In this document: one piece after another, positions 23,319 to 32,340 of the stretch | Position numbering within the stretch: position 1 is the stretch's first letter | Layout: each line of letters begins with the position of its first letter | Assembly (NCBI GenBank): GCA_002701395.1 | Contig: NZVC01000040.1 | Location: 1 to 61,153 of the forward strand | DNA: 61,153 bases | Reading direction: 5' to 3' | DNA from: Maritimibacter sp. | Lineage (GTDB): Bacteria; Pseudomonadota; Alphaproteobacteria; Rhodobacterales; Rhodobacteraceae | The notes under the pieces: generated by a model | The model's database searches: none | What the model was told of the DNA's origin: nothing | Seen by the model: the letters and a program-made list of their open reading frames with translations, nothing else | Position numbers and translations under genes: made by a program

Positions 23319-26116
23319 GGCGCGGGCTCCGCCGATCCGGTCGGGAGGCGTCCAAGGGCGTCCCCGATGATCCGGTCCGCCGCATCGGCGCAGTCAGCGA
23401 GTTCCGCTGCGAGGGCGTCGATGCTTTCGGCCCCCGCCTGCCGCAGCAGGAAGCCCTGCGCGCCCTCGCCCAGTTCCTCGACCTTCAACCGCGCGCCCGT
23501 CAGCAGGCGCGACGCGGCCTGCACCCGCCAGAACAGCCCGTGGGCACGGGTCAGGACCTCGACCTCTCCAGGGGTCAGCCAGCCGATCCCGGGCCCGGCG
23601 GCAAGCTGATCCAGCGTGGTGCGGGCCGGGCTGCCGGACAACAGCGCGGATGCCTGCGCCAGAAGGTCGATGTCCTGCATCCGTCCGGGGCCGCGCTTGG
23701 TGGCGAAGGGGCCTTCGGCGGGGTGTGCCTCGGCCAGACGGCGGCGCATCTCGGCCACGTCTTCCAGCACTTTCGCGGGCGGGTGCTGTTCTTCCAGCAG
23801 GTCGGTCCGGAATGTCTCGATCTCGGTCCGCAGGGTGGCGTTGCCCAACAGGACACGGGCGCGGGTCAGCGCCATGTGTTCCCATGTCCACGCCTCGGTC
23901 TGCTGGTAGCGGCGGAACCCTTCGAGCGACGTCGCGACCGGGCCCTGCCGCCCCGATGGGCGCAGGCGCATGTCGACCTCGTACAGCGTCCCCTCGGCGG
24001 TGGGGGCGGTCAGGGCGGTGACGAAGGCCTGCGTCAGCCGGGCGAAATAGGTCGGCGCGTTCAGGGGGCGCGGGCCGTCGGACGCGTCCTGGTCCAGCGG
24101 GTCGTAGATCACGATCACGTCGAGATCGGAGGTCACCGACAGCTGCCGCGCGCCCAGCGAGCCCATGCCCACCAGCGCAGCGCCCCGGCCCGGCGCCGCC
24201 CCGTGCTTGTGCGCGAATTCCGCCGTCACCGGACCCTGAAGCGCGCGCAGCACCGCCTCGGCGAGGTCGGCGTACTGGTGGCCGGCCTCGTCCGCGTCGA
24301 TCACCCCGCGCAGGTGGTGCACCCCGATGCGGAAGCGCCATTCCTTCTGCCAGCGCCGCGCCGCGTCGAGCTTGCGTTCATAGTCGTCCTCTGCCGCCAG
24401 CGCCGCCGCGAGCCCGTCGGTCAGCGCGTCCACCCCCGGCCATGCCGCGAAGAAGGCGCCGCCGATCACCGCGTCGAACACCTGCGCGTTGCGCCCGAGA
24501 TAGTGCGCCAGCCCCGGCGCGGTGGCGGCGATGTCGACGATCAGGTCGATCAGCTGCGGGTTCGCCTCGAACAGGGCGAAGACCTGCACCCCGGCGGGCA
24601 GCCCGCGCAGGAAACCGTCGAACTGTTCCAGCGCCTCGCGCGGGCGGTCTGCCTTGGAGAGGCCGGACAGAAGGTCGGGCTTCAGCCGCTCGAAAATTTC
24701 CTGCGCGCGGGCCGACCGCAGCGCCGGGTAGCTGCGCCAGCGGTCGACGATCTCTTGTGCGCCCTCTCCCATGTCGGGGGCGTCGCCCGCCGCCTGCGGG
24801 GCGAAGAAGCCTTCGGTCAGGTCGTGCACGGTGGACAGGCGGTCGTGCAGTTCAGCGCGCAGGTCGGCGGTGTCGCGATCCATGAAGGCGGCGAGCCGGT
24901 CGAAGCCCTCGGCGTCGCCGGGCAGGTTGTGGGTCTGCGCGTCGGCGATCATCTGCACCCGGTGCTCGACCTCGCGGTGGAAGCGGTAGCAGTCGGTCAG
25001 CGTGTCGCGCGCGTCTTCGGGGACCCAGCCCTTGTCGGTCAGCCGCGCCAGCCCCTCGACCGTGCCGCGCACCCGCAGCGACGGGTCGCGTCCGCCCGCG
25101 ATGATCTGGCGGGTCTGGGTGAAAAACTCGATCTCGCGGATGCCGCCGCGCCCGAGCTTCATGTTGTGGCCTTCCAGCGTGATCGGCCCGTGCAGCCCCT
25201 TATGCGCGCGGATACGCAGGCGCATGTCGTGCGCGTCCTGGATCGCCGCGAAGTCGAGGTGCTTGCGCCAGACGAAGGGGGTCAGCCGCCCAAGGAATGC
25301 GTCGCCTGCCGCGATGTCACCGGCGCAGGGGCGCGCCTTGACGTAGGCCGCGCGTTCCCACGTCCGGCCCACGCTTTCGTAGTAGGTTTCAGCCGCGTCC
25401 ATCGACAGGCAGACCGGCGTCACGCTGGCATCCGGGCGCAGCCGCAGGTCGGTGCGGAACACGTAGCCCTCGGCGGTGATCTCGGACAGGGTCTGCGCCA
25501 TGTCGCGGGTGGCGCGCACCAGCGCCGAGCGGGCCTCGTGATAGTCGGCGTCGCCATAGCGGTCGCCGTCGAAAAGGACGATGAGATCGATGTCCGAGGA
25601 ATAGTTAAGCTCGTGCGCGCCCATCTTGCCCATCGCCAGCGCGACGACGCCGCCCGCCGTGGCGATGTCGGCCTCGGTCGCGCCGGGAAGTTTCTTGCGG
25701 GCGATCTGCCGGGCGACGGCGGCCTTCAGGGCGCGGTCGGTGGCAAGGTCGGCATAGTCGGTCAGCGCGCCGGTCACCCGTTCCAGCGGCCAGACGCCGC
25801 CCAGATCGGCCAGCGCCGCCAACAGGGCGACGCGGCGCTTGCCCTGCCGCAGGCCGGGGCCGACCTCGGCGTCGGGCAGCGCGGCGGCATCGGACAGGAT
25901 CCCGGCCAGCGCGTCTTCGGGGCTGCCGGACAGGGCCTGTTCCAGCCATGCGCGTTCCTTGCCGATCAGGCCGCCAAGGTAGGGGCTGCATCCAGCGGTC
26001 CCGGCCAGCAAAGCCTTCAGTTCGGGGGCAAGGTCGGGCAGCAGCGCCTCGGCCTCGCGGGCGCGGTCGGGCTCGAAGGGGCGCGGGGTTCGGGTCAGGC
26101 GGCTTGCGAAACTCAT
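23315..26116 (-). CDS. glnE: Glutamine synthetase adenylyltransferase/deadenylase
   Basis: Bifunctional regulator of glutamine synthetase that adds or removes AMP in response to PII and glutamine. The 933 residues contain two nucleotidyltransferase domains: the deadenylylating N-terminal one with ELNYSSDIDLIVLFD (metal aspartates D175 and D177) and the adenylylating C-terminal one with SVTSDLDVIVIYDP near residue 665, each followed by a helical domain. Length is normal. The ATG at 26116 begins the conserved MSFASRLTR start; the open frame extends further but without similarity. Coupled to the small downstream gene. The puuA-like gene at 39 kb is not the usual GlnE target. Confidence 0.97.
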   Translation of the reverse strand: MSFASRLTRTPRPFEPDRAREAEALLPDLAPELKALLAGTAGCSPYLGGLIGKERAWLEQALSGSPEDALAGILSDAAALPDAEVGPGLRQGKRRVALLAALADLGGVWPLERVTGALTDYADLATDRALKAAVARQIARKKLPGATEADIATAGGVVALAMGKMGAHELNYSSDIDLIVLFDGDRYGDADYHEARSALVRATRDMAQTLSEITAEGYVFRTDLRLRPDASVTPVCLSMDAAETYYESVGRTWERAAYVKARPCAGDIAAGDAFLGRLTPFVWRKHLDFAAIQDAHDMRLRIRAHKGLHGPITLEGHNMKLGRGGIREIEFFTQTRQIIAGGRDPSLRVRGTVEGLARLTDKGWVPEDARDTLTDCYRFHREVEHRVQMIADAQTHNLPGDAEGFDRLAAFMDRDTADLRAELHDRLSTVHDLTEGFFAPQAAGDAPDMGEGAQEIVDRWRSYPALRSARAQEIFERLKPDLLSGLSKADRPREALEQFDGFLRGLPAGVQVFALFEANPQLIDLIVDIAATAPGLAHYLGRNAQVFDAVIGGAFFAAWPGVDALTDGLAAALAAEDDYERKLDAARRWQKEWRFRIGVHHLRGVIDADEAGHQYADLAEAVLRALQGPVTAEFAHKHGAAPGRGAALVGMGSLGARQLSVTSDLDVIVIYDPLDQDASDGPRPLNAPTYFARLTQAFVTALTAPTAEGTLYEVDMRLRPSGRQGPVATSLEGFRRYQQTEAWTWEHMALTRARVLLGNATLRTEIETFRTDLLEEQHPPAKVLEDVAEMRRRLAEAHPAEGPFATKRGPGRMQDIDLLAQASALLSGSPARTTLDQLAAGPGIGWLTPGEVEVLTRAHGLFWRVQAASRLLTGARLKVEELGEGAQGFLLRQAGAESIDALAAELADCADAADRIIGDALGRLPTGSAEPAP

Positions 26117-26166
26117 GTGCGATACCTGAGGCGCGGCGCGGGCCGGGTCAAGACGGCTTGGCGCCC

Positions 26167-26541
26167 TTAGACCGGTGCCGGGTCGGCGGCGTTGCTGTCC
26201 TGACTGAAGGTGTTCAGCCAAGCGTCGCCGCGCCGTTCCCAGATCGACGAGACGTACATCGCCTCGGGCACGGCCGCGCCGGTGCGGCGATAGTCGGCGC
26301 GGTAGGCCAGCAGCACCCTGCCCTCGCCCAAAGCCACGGTGCGCGCCTGCGACAGCGCGAAGTCGGCGACGGTCGGGCCGCTCGACAGCTGATCGACATG
26401 GCCGTCGCGACCGGAAAAGCCGGTGGAGTAGACGCCAAGGAAATCGTCGGCCAGCAAGGCGGCGTCGGCAGCGGCGTCGCCATCGACAAGCGCCTGCCAG
26501 ACGCGGGTTTCAAGGTCGGTGAAGAAGGCGGTGTCCGTCAT
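26167..26541 (-). CDS. NTF2-like protein (DUF4440 type)
   Basis: A 124-residue SnoaL/DUF4440-like protein: TDLETRVWQALVDGDAAADAALLADDF is the typical N-terminal helix with the conserved aspartates, followed by FLGVYSTGFSGRDGHV and a beta-rich end (YVSSIWERRGDAWLNTFSQDS). These proteins are small-ligand binding or unknown; no catalytic set is evident. The start ATG at 26541 was chosen because the domain begins there; the frame stays open far upstream across the divergent YbaK gene, which is the real gene on the other strand. It lies 50 bp upstream of glnE on the same strand. Confidence 0.86.
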   Translation of the reverse strand: MTDTAFFTDLETRVWQALVDGDAAADAALLADDFLGVYSTGFSGRDGHVDQLSSGPTVADFALSQARTVALGEGRVLLAYRADYRRTGAAVPEAMYVSSIWERRGDAWLNTFSQDSNAADPAPV

Positions 26542-26605
26542 GAGCCGCAGGTTGCACCCCGGAGCGTCGCGCGTAAAGTGCGCCGCCAAAGCACCGGAGG
26601 CAGGA

Positions 26606-27073
26606 ATGAGCAAAAGCCTGAAGCGGGTCCGCGCCGCACTGGAAGCGGCAGGCGCCCCGATCGACATCCGCGAGGTGGACAAGGCCCGCACCGCCGCCGA
26701 GGCGGCGGAGGCGGTCGGCTGCCACCTTGACCAGATCGCCAAGTCGATCATCTTCCGCGCCGAGGACAGCGGCGCGGCTGTCCTGTTCCTGACCGCGGGC
26801 GGCAACCGGGTCGACGGCGACAAGGCCAGCGCGCTGGCGGGGGAACCGCTGGGCAAGGCGGACGCAACGCTGATCCGGGCGCAAACCGGGTTCGCCATCG
26901 GGGGCGTGTCGCCGGTGGGGCACCTGAACCCCATCCGGGCGTGGCTTGATCCCCGGTTCCTTGACTTCGACGTGGTATGGGCGGCGGCGGGCACGCCCCG
27001 GCACCTGTTCCCGATCGCGCCGGACCTGCTGGTGCGTCTGACCGGCGCGGTTCAGGCGGATTTCGTCGGCTGA
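26606..27073 (+). CDS. YbaK/ProX-type aminoacyl-tRNA deacylase
   Basis: A 155-residue trans-editing domain protein that removes wrongly attached amino acids from tRNA-Pro or tRNA-Cys (INS-like/YbaK fold). Visible: the N-terminal helix, AKSIIFRAEDSG with the conserved lysine in the K-S-I-I-F motif, the hydrophobic core strand VLFLTAGGNRVD, GFAIGGVSPVGH (the GxxxGxxxP loop) and FDVVWAAAGTPRHLFPI. The start has GGAGG eight bases upstream. The specific substrate cannot be fixed: ProX, YbaK and related subgroups share these motifs. It is divergent from the DUF4440 gene and convergent with the carnitine dehydrogenase gene. Confidence 0.92.
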   Translation: MSKSLKRVRAALEAAGAPIDIREVDKARTAAEAAEAVGCHLDQIAKSIIFRAEDSGAAVLFLTAGGNRVDGDKASALAGEPLGKADATLIRAQTGFAIGGVSPVGHLNPIRAWLDPRFLDFDVVWAAAGTPRHLFPIAPDLLVRLTGAVQADFVG

Positions 27074-27133
27074 CCGCAGGCGTGGTGCAGACGATTACAG
27101 AGCTCTCACGCCCTCTGTACCTTCAGAAAGGTC

Positions 27134-28114
27134 CTAACCGCCCGACTTCAACCGCGCCTCGACGCCCTTCAGCACGGCGCCCGCGCCCCAGTCCTGCTGC
27201 TTCAGCGCGTTCAGCAGGGCCACGAGGTTGCCGTCGCGGATCTTCTCCAACTCGGGAATCTCGTAAGCGCCGGATTGCGCGTCGGACTGGGTGGCGATGG
27301 TCTCGACCAGTTCGTCGTCCATCTCGGGAACGTCGGTCAGCTTGGTCCACGGCCACTGTAGTGCCGGGCCGAACTGGTGCAGGAACTGCCGCATCCCGCC
27401 TTCGCCGCCGCCGAGGCGGTAGGTCTCGAACAGGCCCATCTGCGCCCAGCGCAGGCCGAACCCCATGCGGATCGCGTCGTCGACCTGTTCGGTCGTGGCG
27501 ATGCCATCCTTGACCAGCCACAGCGCCTCTCGCCAGACGGCTTCCAGCAGGCGGTCGGCGATGTGGGCGTCGATCTCTTGCGCCAGCCGCAGGGGATACA
27601 TGCCGATGCCGGTCAGGAAGTCTTCCGCTGTGTCCAGAACCTCGGGAGGCGTAATGTCGGAGCCGGCAATCTCGACCGCGGGCAGCAGATAGACCGGGAC
27701 GAAGGGGTGCGCGACGATGATCTGCTCGGGCCGCCGCGACATGGCTTGCAGGTCCGACGGCTTAAAGCCCGACGTGGACGAGGCGATCACCGCCGCCGGG
27801 TCGACGTGGCTTTGCAGCGTCTGGTAAATCGTCTGCTTCAGTTCCAGCCTCTCGGGCACGCTTTCCTGAATCCAGCGGGCGCCGGTCACCGCCTCGGACA
27901 TGGTGGTGGTGAACACCACCTCGCCCTCGGGCGGCAGCGGCGCGTCCAGCACACGGGGCAGCGCCTCGCGCGCGCCGGCAACCACCTCTTGCACGCGGCG
28001 CGCGGCTTCGGGCGCGGGGTCGAACACGCGGACCTCCCAGCCCATCAGCGCGAAACGAGCGGCCCAGCCGCCCCCGATCACACCTCCGCCGATAATCGCG
28101 ACATGTCCGGCCAT
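27134..28114 (-). CDS. L-carnitine/3-hydroxyacyl dehydrogenase family
   Basis: A 326-residue NAD-dependent 3-hydroxyacyl-CoA dehydrogenase-fold enzyme: Rossmann motif GGGVIGGGWAARF near the N-terminus, SSTSGF, and HPFVPVYLLPAVEI with the catalytic-type histidine, in the form I recall for L-carnitine dehydrogenases. It would oxidise carnitine to 3-dehydrocarnitine. There is no C-terminal thioesterase domain, unlike the fused Rhizobium enzyme. The BKACE gene two positions upstream would cleave the product, which supports the assignment. The start lies 2 bp after the stop of the small lipoprotein gene, so the three genes form one operon. 3-Hydroxybutyryl-type activity is an alternative. Confidence 0.87.
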   Translation of the reverse strand: MAGHVAIIGGGVIGGGWAARFALMGWEVRVFDPAPEAARRVQEVVAGAREALPRVLDAPLPPEGEVVFTTTMSEAVTGARWIQESVPERLELKQTIYQTLQSHVDPAAVIASSTSGFKPSDLQAMSRRPEQIIVAHPFVPVYLLPAVEIAGSDITPPEVLDTAEDFLTGIGMYPLRLAQEIDAHIADRLLEAVWREALWLVKDGIATTEQVDDAIRMGFGLRWAQMGLFETYRLGGGEGGMRQFLHQFGPALQWPWTKLTDVPEMDDELVETIATQSDAQSGAYEIPELEKIRDGNLVALLNALKQQDWGAGAVLKGVEARLKSGG

Positions 28115-28116
28115 GA

Positions 28117-28617
28117 TCAGTTCACGCACACGTTCTGAAGCGCCCCGGAGGACGACAGGATTTCATTGCAGCCGAACAGCGGCTTCACCGGCGCGCAGGT
28201 CTTCGACCGGGCAAGGCAATAGCCTTCGCATTGCGTCGCTGCGGTGCAGGCCTTGTTGGCGTCCCGTGTCGGGAACACGCAGGCGTAGGCCGACGAATTG
28301 CCCGCGCGGCTCCAGCGGCCGCCCTTTTCCTCGCAGATCACCCGTTCGCTATCCAGCGCATCAAGGTTCGAGGGGTCGATCACCGGGTTCCGCGCAGGTG
28401 TCATCAGCGGCGCCTCGGGCGGCGGCGGCTCTGCCTGCACTTCGGGGCCGGGTTCACCGTCGCCCGGCATGTCGGGATCGGGAAGTTCGCTGTCTGGCTC
28501 GGCGGCGGCAGCGGGCGCGGTGTCGCGCATCCCGCCGAACGGGAACACCCGTTCGACCTGACCGCAGGCGGCGGTCAGACCGAGCATCGCGAGAAGGATC
28601 AGAGTACGCGGCGTCAT
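28117..28617 (-). CDS. Small cysteine-rich lipoprotein in the carnitine operon
   Basis: A 166-residue predicted lipoprotein with lipobox TAAC at the end of a short signal peptide (MTPRTLILLAMLGLTAAC). A Pro/Glu/Asp-rich linker (about 35-75) leads to a C-terminal domain with seven cysteines (VICEEKGGRW, YACVF, KACTAATQCEGYCLARSKTC, GCNEI, VCVN), probably paired in disulfides. I do not recognise the family. It is inserted between BKACE and the dehydrogenase with a 2-bp gap to the latter and a 17-bp gap after BKACE. A periplasmic sensor or binding role is only a guess. Confidence 0.85.
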   Translation of the reverse strand: MTPRTLILLAMLGLTAACGQVERVFPFGGMRDTAPAAAAEPDSELPDPDMPGDGEPGPEVQAEPPPPEAPLMTPARNPVIDPSNLDALDSERVICEEKGGRWSRAGNSSAYACVFPTRDANKACTAATQCEGYCLARSKTCAPVKPLFGCNEILSSSGALQNVCVN

Positions 28618-28634
28618 GGCTTCGATGGACCTTT

Positions 28635-29534
28635 CTACCGTTTCTTCAGGTTCAGCTTGCGGCGCACGTCTTCGGGGCCGATCACGGTCGCGCCGATCCC
28701 CTCGATCACGCCCACCGCGCGTTCGACCAGCTGGGCGTTGGTGGCCAGCACCCCGCGATCCAGCATCAGGTTGTCTTCCAGCCCGACCCGCACATTGCCC
28801 CCCGCCAGCACCGAGGCGGCGACGAACGGCATCTGGTGGCGCCCCAGCGCGAAGGCCGAGAAGGTCCAGCCGTCGGGGATCGCGTTCACCATCGCCATGA
28901 AGGTGTTCAGGTCATCCGGAGCGCCCCACGGCACGCCCATGCACAGTTGCACCAGCGCGGGGTCGTCCAGCACGCCTTCGTCCACCAGTTGCTTGGCGAA
29001 CCACAGGTGGCCGGTGTCGAACGCCTCGATCTCGGGCTTCACACCAAGCTCGGTCATGATCGCGCCCATCGCCCGCAGCATTCCGGGGGTGTTGACCATC
29101 ACGTAATCGGCTTCGGCGAAGTTCATCGTGCCGCAGTCGAGGGTGCAGATCTCGGGCAGGCAGTCGCGGATGTGGGCGACACGCGCCTCGGCGCCGATCA
29201 TGTCGGTCCCTGCCCCCGGCGGCAGCGGTGCCTCGGTCGAGCCCAGCACCAGATCGCCGCCCATCCCGGCGGTGAGGTTCAGCACGACATCGACGTCCGA
29301 GGATCGGATGCGGTCGGTCACCTCGCGGTACAGCGCCGGATCGCGCGACGGCGCCCAGGTGTCGGGGTCGCGGACGTGGCAATGGACGACCGCCGCCCCG
29401 GCCTTGGCCGCGTCGATGGCGCTGGACGCGATCTCTGCCGGTGACCGCGGGACATGCGGCGACCGGTCCTGCGTCGCACCAGACCCGGTCACGGCGCAGG
29501 TTATGAAGACCTCGCGGTTCATTGCCAATGGCAT
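28635..29534 (-). CDS. BKACE-family beta-keto acid cleavage enzyme
   Basis: A 299-residue TIM-barrel enzyme of the BKACE (DUF849) family, which condenses a beta-keto acid with acetyl-CoA and splits it to acetoacetyl-CoA plus a carboxylate or amine acid. Zinc ligands H51 and H53 are in VHCHVRD, and the conserved VFITCAVTGSG and LNLTAGMGGD are present. With a carnitine-type dehydrogenase in the operon, the most likely substrate is 3-dehydrocarnitine, giving glycine betaine. Substrate depends on a few active-site residues that I cannot judge. Start 29534 has a purine-rich AAAGGGGG upstream; an ATG four codons later lacks one. Confidence 0.9.
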   Translation of the reverse strand: MPLAMNREVFITCAVTGSGATQDRSPHVPRSPAEIASSAIDAAKAGAAVVHCHVRDPDTWAPSRDPALYREVTDRIRSSDVDVVLNLTAGMGGDLVLGSTEAPLPPGAGTDMIGAEARVAHIRDCLPEICTLDCGTMNFAEADYVMVNTPGMLRAMGAIMTELGVKPEIEAFDTGHLWFAKQLVDEGVLDDPALVQLCMGVPWGAPDDLNTFMAMVNAIPDGWTFSAFALGRHQMPFVAASVLAGGNVRVGLEDNLMLDRGVLATNAQLVERAVGVIEGIGATVIGPEDVRRKLNLKKR

Positions 29535-29729
29535 CGGTCGTGCCCCCTTTGTTCCACTCAAGCCCCAGAATCCACGACAATACAAGGCACTGCCTTATGT
29601 GGCCCTCCGGATTAACGGGTGGGTGTGGCAGGATGGCGATGACCGCACGGGGGCGTTTTCAACGCAGCGGTTCGCCCGGCGCCAGCGACCACAACCGGGG
29701 GCTGTGGCATGGGCGCTGAAACTCTCGCG

Positions 29730-31058
29730 TCAGGCTGCCAGCGCGTCGGGGAGGCGTTCGCGTCCGGTCGTGCGGGACAGGCTGGCGGTCACGCCGACGA
29801 ACAGGGCCAGCAGCACCAGTGCCCCCAGCGCGGCGCGGGGGAAGTCACCCGCGACGTTCATGCCGACCAGCAGGAAGAACGGCCAGCTGAGGAACACCAG
29901 CCCGCCGCCAAGGCAGTACAGCGCCGGGCGCAGCGGCAGAAGCCCCACCAGCGCGGGCAGCAGGAAGATTTGCGGCAGGAAGTAGAATACCCAGCCCAGC
30001 GGACCGAACAGCCCCATCAGCAGGCCCAGCAGGAACAGCCGCGCCACCAGCCTTTGCTGGCGGTCCAGCGGCGCCGTGACGTGGTAACCCCACAGCAGAC
30101 CGGCCAGCATCGCCAGTTTGCCCATCAGGCCGAACACCAGCGGCGTTTCCCCGATCCGCACGTTGCGGGCGGTCATGTCGATGGTCTCCGCCATGCCCAG
30201 CGCCGACGCGATGCCGTTCAGCACGACCTCGGCCGAAAAGGTCACGCCGGTGATCTGCGTGCCCGCCACAGCGTTCGTTACGCTGGCCAGGAAGGCGTGG
30301 TGCAGGTCGGGGCCGGCCAGCACAAGGCTCAGCGCCGCGCAGCCCAGCGCCGCCGTCGCGAACCCGCCCAGCGCGCGCCAATCACGGTCGGCAAGGAAGA
30401 TCAGGATCAGCGCGGCGGGCCCAAGCTTCAGCGCCGCCGCGATGCCCAGCAGCGCGCCGCCCAGCCATGACCGCCCGGCGCCGTAGCGTTCGAAGGCCAG
30501 CAGCGTCAGGAACACCACAAGGATATGCGGCTGCAATTGCACCATCGCCATAAAGCTGGTCAGCGATGTCAAAAGCGCCACGGCGCTGACCGCGATCCAT
30601 GCCCACAGCGGCATGGCCCAGCCGCGCGCCATCCGCCACGCGACAAGGCTGCTGGCGGCCAGAAGGCAGACCAGCACGATGTCGGCGGCACGGAAGAACG
30701 TCTGCGGCTCCAGCGCGCCCGCCAGCGGCGAAATCAGCGCGGCCCACAGGGGCGGGTAAACGTAAGGCAGCACCTCGCCGCCATACAGGCCGATCTCTTG
30801 CAGCGCGGGCATCCATGCGGGGGGCGTGCCGCCGAAGAAGCCTTCGGGCGCGGCATAGACAAGGTCGAACCGGTCGTGCGCGAACAGCCAGCCGGCCATG
30901 TAAATCGCTGAAAGATCAGGGGGATGCGTGTTCCACATAAAACGGATGCCGATGGACATGACGGCACCCAGAAGGATCAACGCCGCGCCAAGGCGAACGC
31001 GGGTGTCCGCGGTCTGCGTCGTGTCGTTCGAGAGTGCCACCACCGCCCCAGTTCCCAC
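29730..31058 (-). CDS. GT87-type polyprenol-linked glycosyltransferase, membrane
   Basis: A 442-residue very hydrophobic protein with 10-12 spans, resembling the GT87 (DUF2029) family of mannosyltransferase-like enzymes that use polyprenyl-phosphate sugars in envelope glycan synthesis. Near the N-terminus a periplasmic loop with HPPDLSAIYMAGWLF carries the aspartate expected at the start of GT-C enzymes. The sugar and acceptor are unknown. The start is GTG at 31058; other GTG codons at 31043 and 31040 are equally possible because no clear ribosome site exists. It stands alone between the BKACE and PuuD-like genes. Confidence 0.85.
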   Translation of the reverse strand: MGTGAVVALSNDTTQTADTRVRLGAALILLGAVMSIGIRFMWNTHPPDLSAIYMAGWLFAHDRFDLVYAAPEGFFGGTPPAWMPALQEIGLYGGEVLPYVYPPLWAALISPLAGALEPQTFFRAADIVLVCLLAASSLVAWRMARGWAMPLWAWIAVSAVALLTSLTSFMAMVQLQPHILVVFLTLLAFERYGAGRSWLGGALLGIAAALKLGPAALILIFLADRDWRALGGFATAALGCAALSLVLAGPDLHHAFLASVTNAVAGTQITGVTFSAEVVLNGIASALGMAETIDMTARNVRIGETPLVFGLMGKLAMLAGLLWGYHVTAPLDRQQRLVARLFLLGLLMGLFGPLGWVFYFLPQIFLLPALVGLLPLRPALYCLGGGLVFLSWPFFLLVGMNVAGDFPRAALGALVLLALFVGVTASLSRTTGRERLPDALAA

Positions 31059-31178
31059 CCGGTCGTTTCCGTTCCCGATACAGTGGGAAGGGAAAAGGGC
31101 AGGAATACGGCTTTTGCCTAGGCATTTAAGTGGTTTTTAGTCGATCCGGCGGGATCGGCCGGGGTCTGCTTTGAGCGA

Positions 31179-31955
31179 TCAGGCGCTTTTCAGCTTGGGA
31201 CGCGCGCCACACGCAGCCCAATCGCGAACCGCGTCGCCGAAGGCGCCGAACAGCTTTTGCGACACCGGGTCGTTCTCGGCGTTGTATTCCGGGTGCCATT
31301 GCACCGACAGCGTGAAGCCAGAGGCGCCCTTGACGTACAGCGCCTCGGGCGTGCCGTCGTCAGCCACACCGTCGATCACGATCCGGTCGCCGGTCTCGTC
31401 CACGCCCTGCCCGTGCAGGGTGTTGGTCATCACGACCGTGTCGCCCATCAGCGCCGCGAAGGGGCCGCCGTCCTGAAACGTCACCTTCTGGCGCAGGGCG
31501 AAGACCTCTTCCTCGGTGCCGTCGGGCGGCATCCGGTGGTTCATGCGGCCCGGAAGCTCGCGGATCTCGGGGTGCAGGGTCGAGCCGTAGGCCACCGCGA
31601 CCTCTTGGAACCCGCGGCAGACGCCAAGGTAGGGCTGGCCGCGTTCGGTCAGGGCCCGCACCAGCGGAAGCGCGATGCGGTCGCGATCCCGGTCGAAGGT
31701 GCCGTGCGCTTCGGTTTCGTCGTGGCCGTATTCGTTCGGGTGAACATTGGGACGGCCGCCGGTGAACAGGAAGCCGTCGCACTGGTCCATCAGTTCCTCG
31801 ACCGACACCAGGTCCGGGTCGGTGGGAACGATCAGCGGCGTACATTGCGACACCTTGGCCACGGCTCGGCTGCAGTGCAGCCCTGCCCCGTGCACCCGGT
31901 AGCGGTCATTGATCAGGTGGCTGTTGCCGATGATGCCGACGATGGGCCGTGCCAT
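31179..31955 (-). CDS. PuuD-like gamma-glutamyl-GABA hydrolase
   Basis: A 258-residue class I amidotransferase-fold hydrolase of the peptidase C26 type: the N-terminal IIGNSHLIND, the GFLFTGGRPNVHP loop, the nucleophile C113 in GVCRGFQE, and the HPE motif near residue 225 (QWHPEYN). Members hydrolyse gamma-glutamyl-GABA in the Puu putrescine pathway, which fits the puuA/puuB-like block 7 kb away. The ATG at 31955 follows AGGAAG; further upstream the frame runs into palindromic repeat DNA and is not coding. Other gamma-glutamyl substrates are possible. Confidence 0.92.
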   Translation of the reverse strand: MARPIVGIIGNSHLINDRYRVHGAGLHCSRAVAKVSQCTPLIVPTDPDLVSVEELMDQCDGFLFTGGRPNVHPNEYGHDETEAHGTFDRDRDRIALPLVRALTERGQPYLGVCRGFQEVAVAYGSTLHPEIRELPGRMNHRMPPDGTEEEVFALRQKVTFQDGGPFAALMGDTVVMTNTLHGQGVDETGDRIVIDGVADDGTPEALYVKGASGFTLSVQWHPEYNAENDPVSQKLFGAFGDAVRDWAACGARPKLKSA

Positions 31956-32121
31956 GTGTCTTCCTGCTCGCTGTGTCGCTGACAGACGATACATAAGCCC
32001 TGAACGGCTGATGGTCGAGAGCACAGGCGCACAGGTCGCCCGCCCCGTCAGCACATGCCTGCCAAACGGGCAGTCGGTGAGGGTTTTGTAGAGTGAGGCG
32101 CGCGGTGCTCGGGCGGCGTGC

Positions 32122-32340
32122 GGTGCGCGGGGACCGCGCACCCTACGCGGGCGGCCGGTGATCCACGGAGGCGGCGAAACCAAGGCGATCCGTAGGGTGC
32201 GCGGTCCCCGCGCACCAGATGCATGTGGCGGAGCAATCCGTTGGGTGCGCGGTCTCCGCGCACCCAACCCAAGCGGCAAACCAACCCGTAGGGTGCGCGG
32301 TCTCCGCACCCCCCATGCCTGCGGGGATCGCGCGCCCTAC
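32122..32340. repeat. Cluster of five GC-rich palindromic units
   Basis: Fills the 381-bp gap between the PuuD-like gene and glcB, together with about 165 bp (31956-32121) in which I see nothing. Units at 32122-32147, 32191-32216, 32239-32268, 32287-32310 and 32321-32340 share GTAGGGTGCGCGGTC and the complement of its GC part. Units 1 and 2 are perfect 26-bp inverted copies of each other; unit 3 has TTGGG in place of TAGGG and is itself a full palindrome. The last unit overlaps the glcB stop codon. REP-like origin is probable. Confidence 0.85.

Noticed and set aside
23540..26170. An 876-codon open frame antisense to glnE
   Set aside because: Composition of a shadow frame; glnE has complete motifs on the other strand.
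32122..32340. A CRISPR array
   Set aside because: Units vary in length, orientation and spacing, and the spacers are unequal; no cas gene is near.
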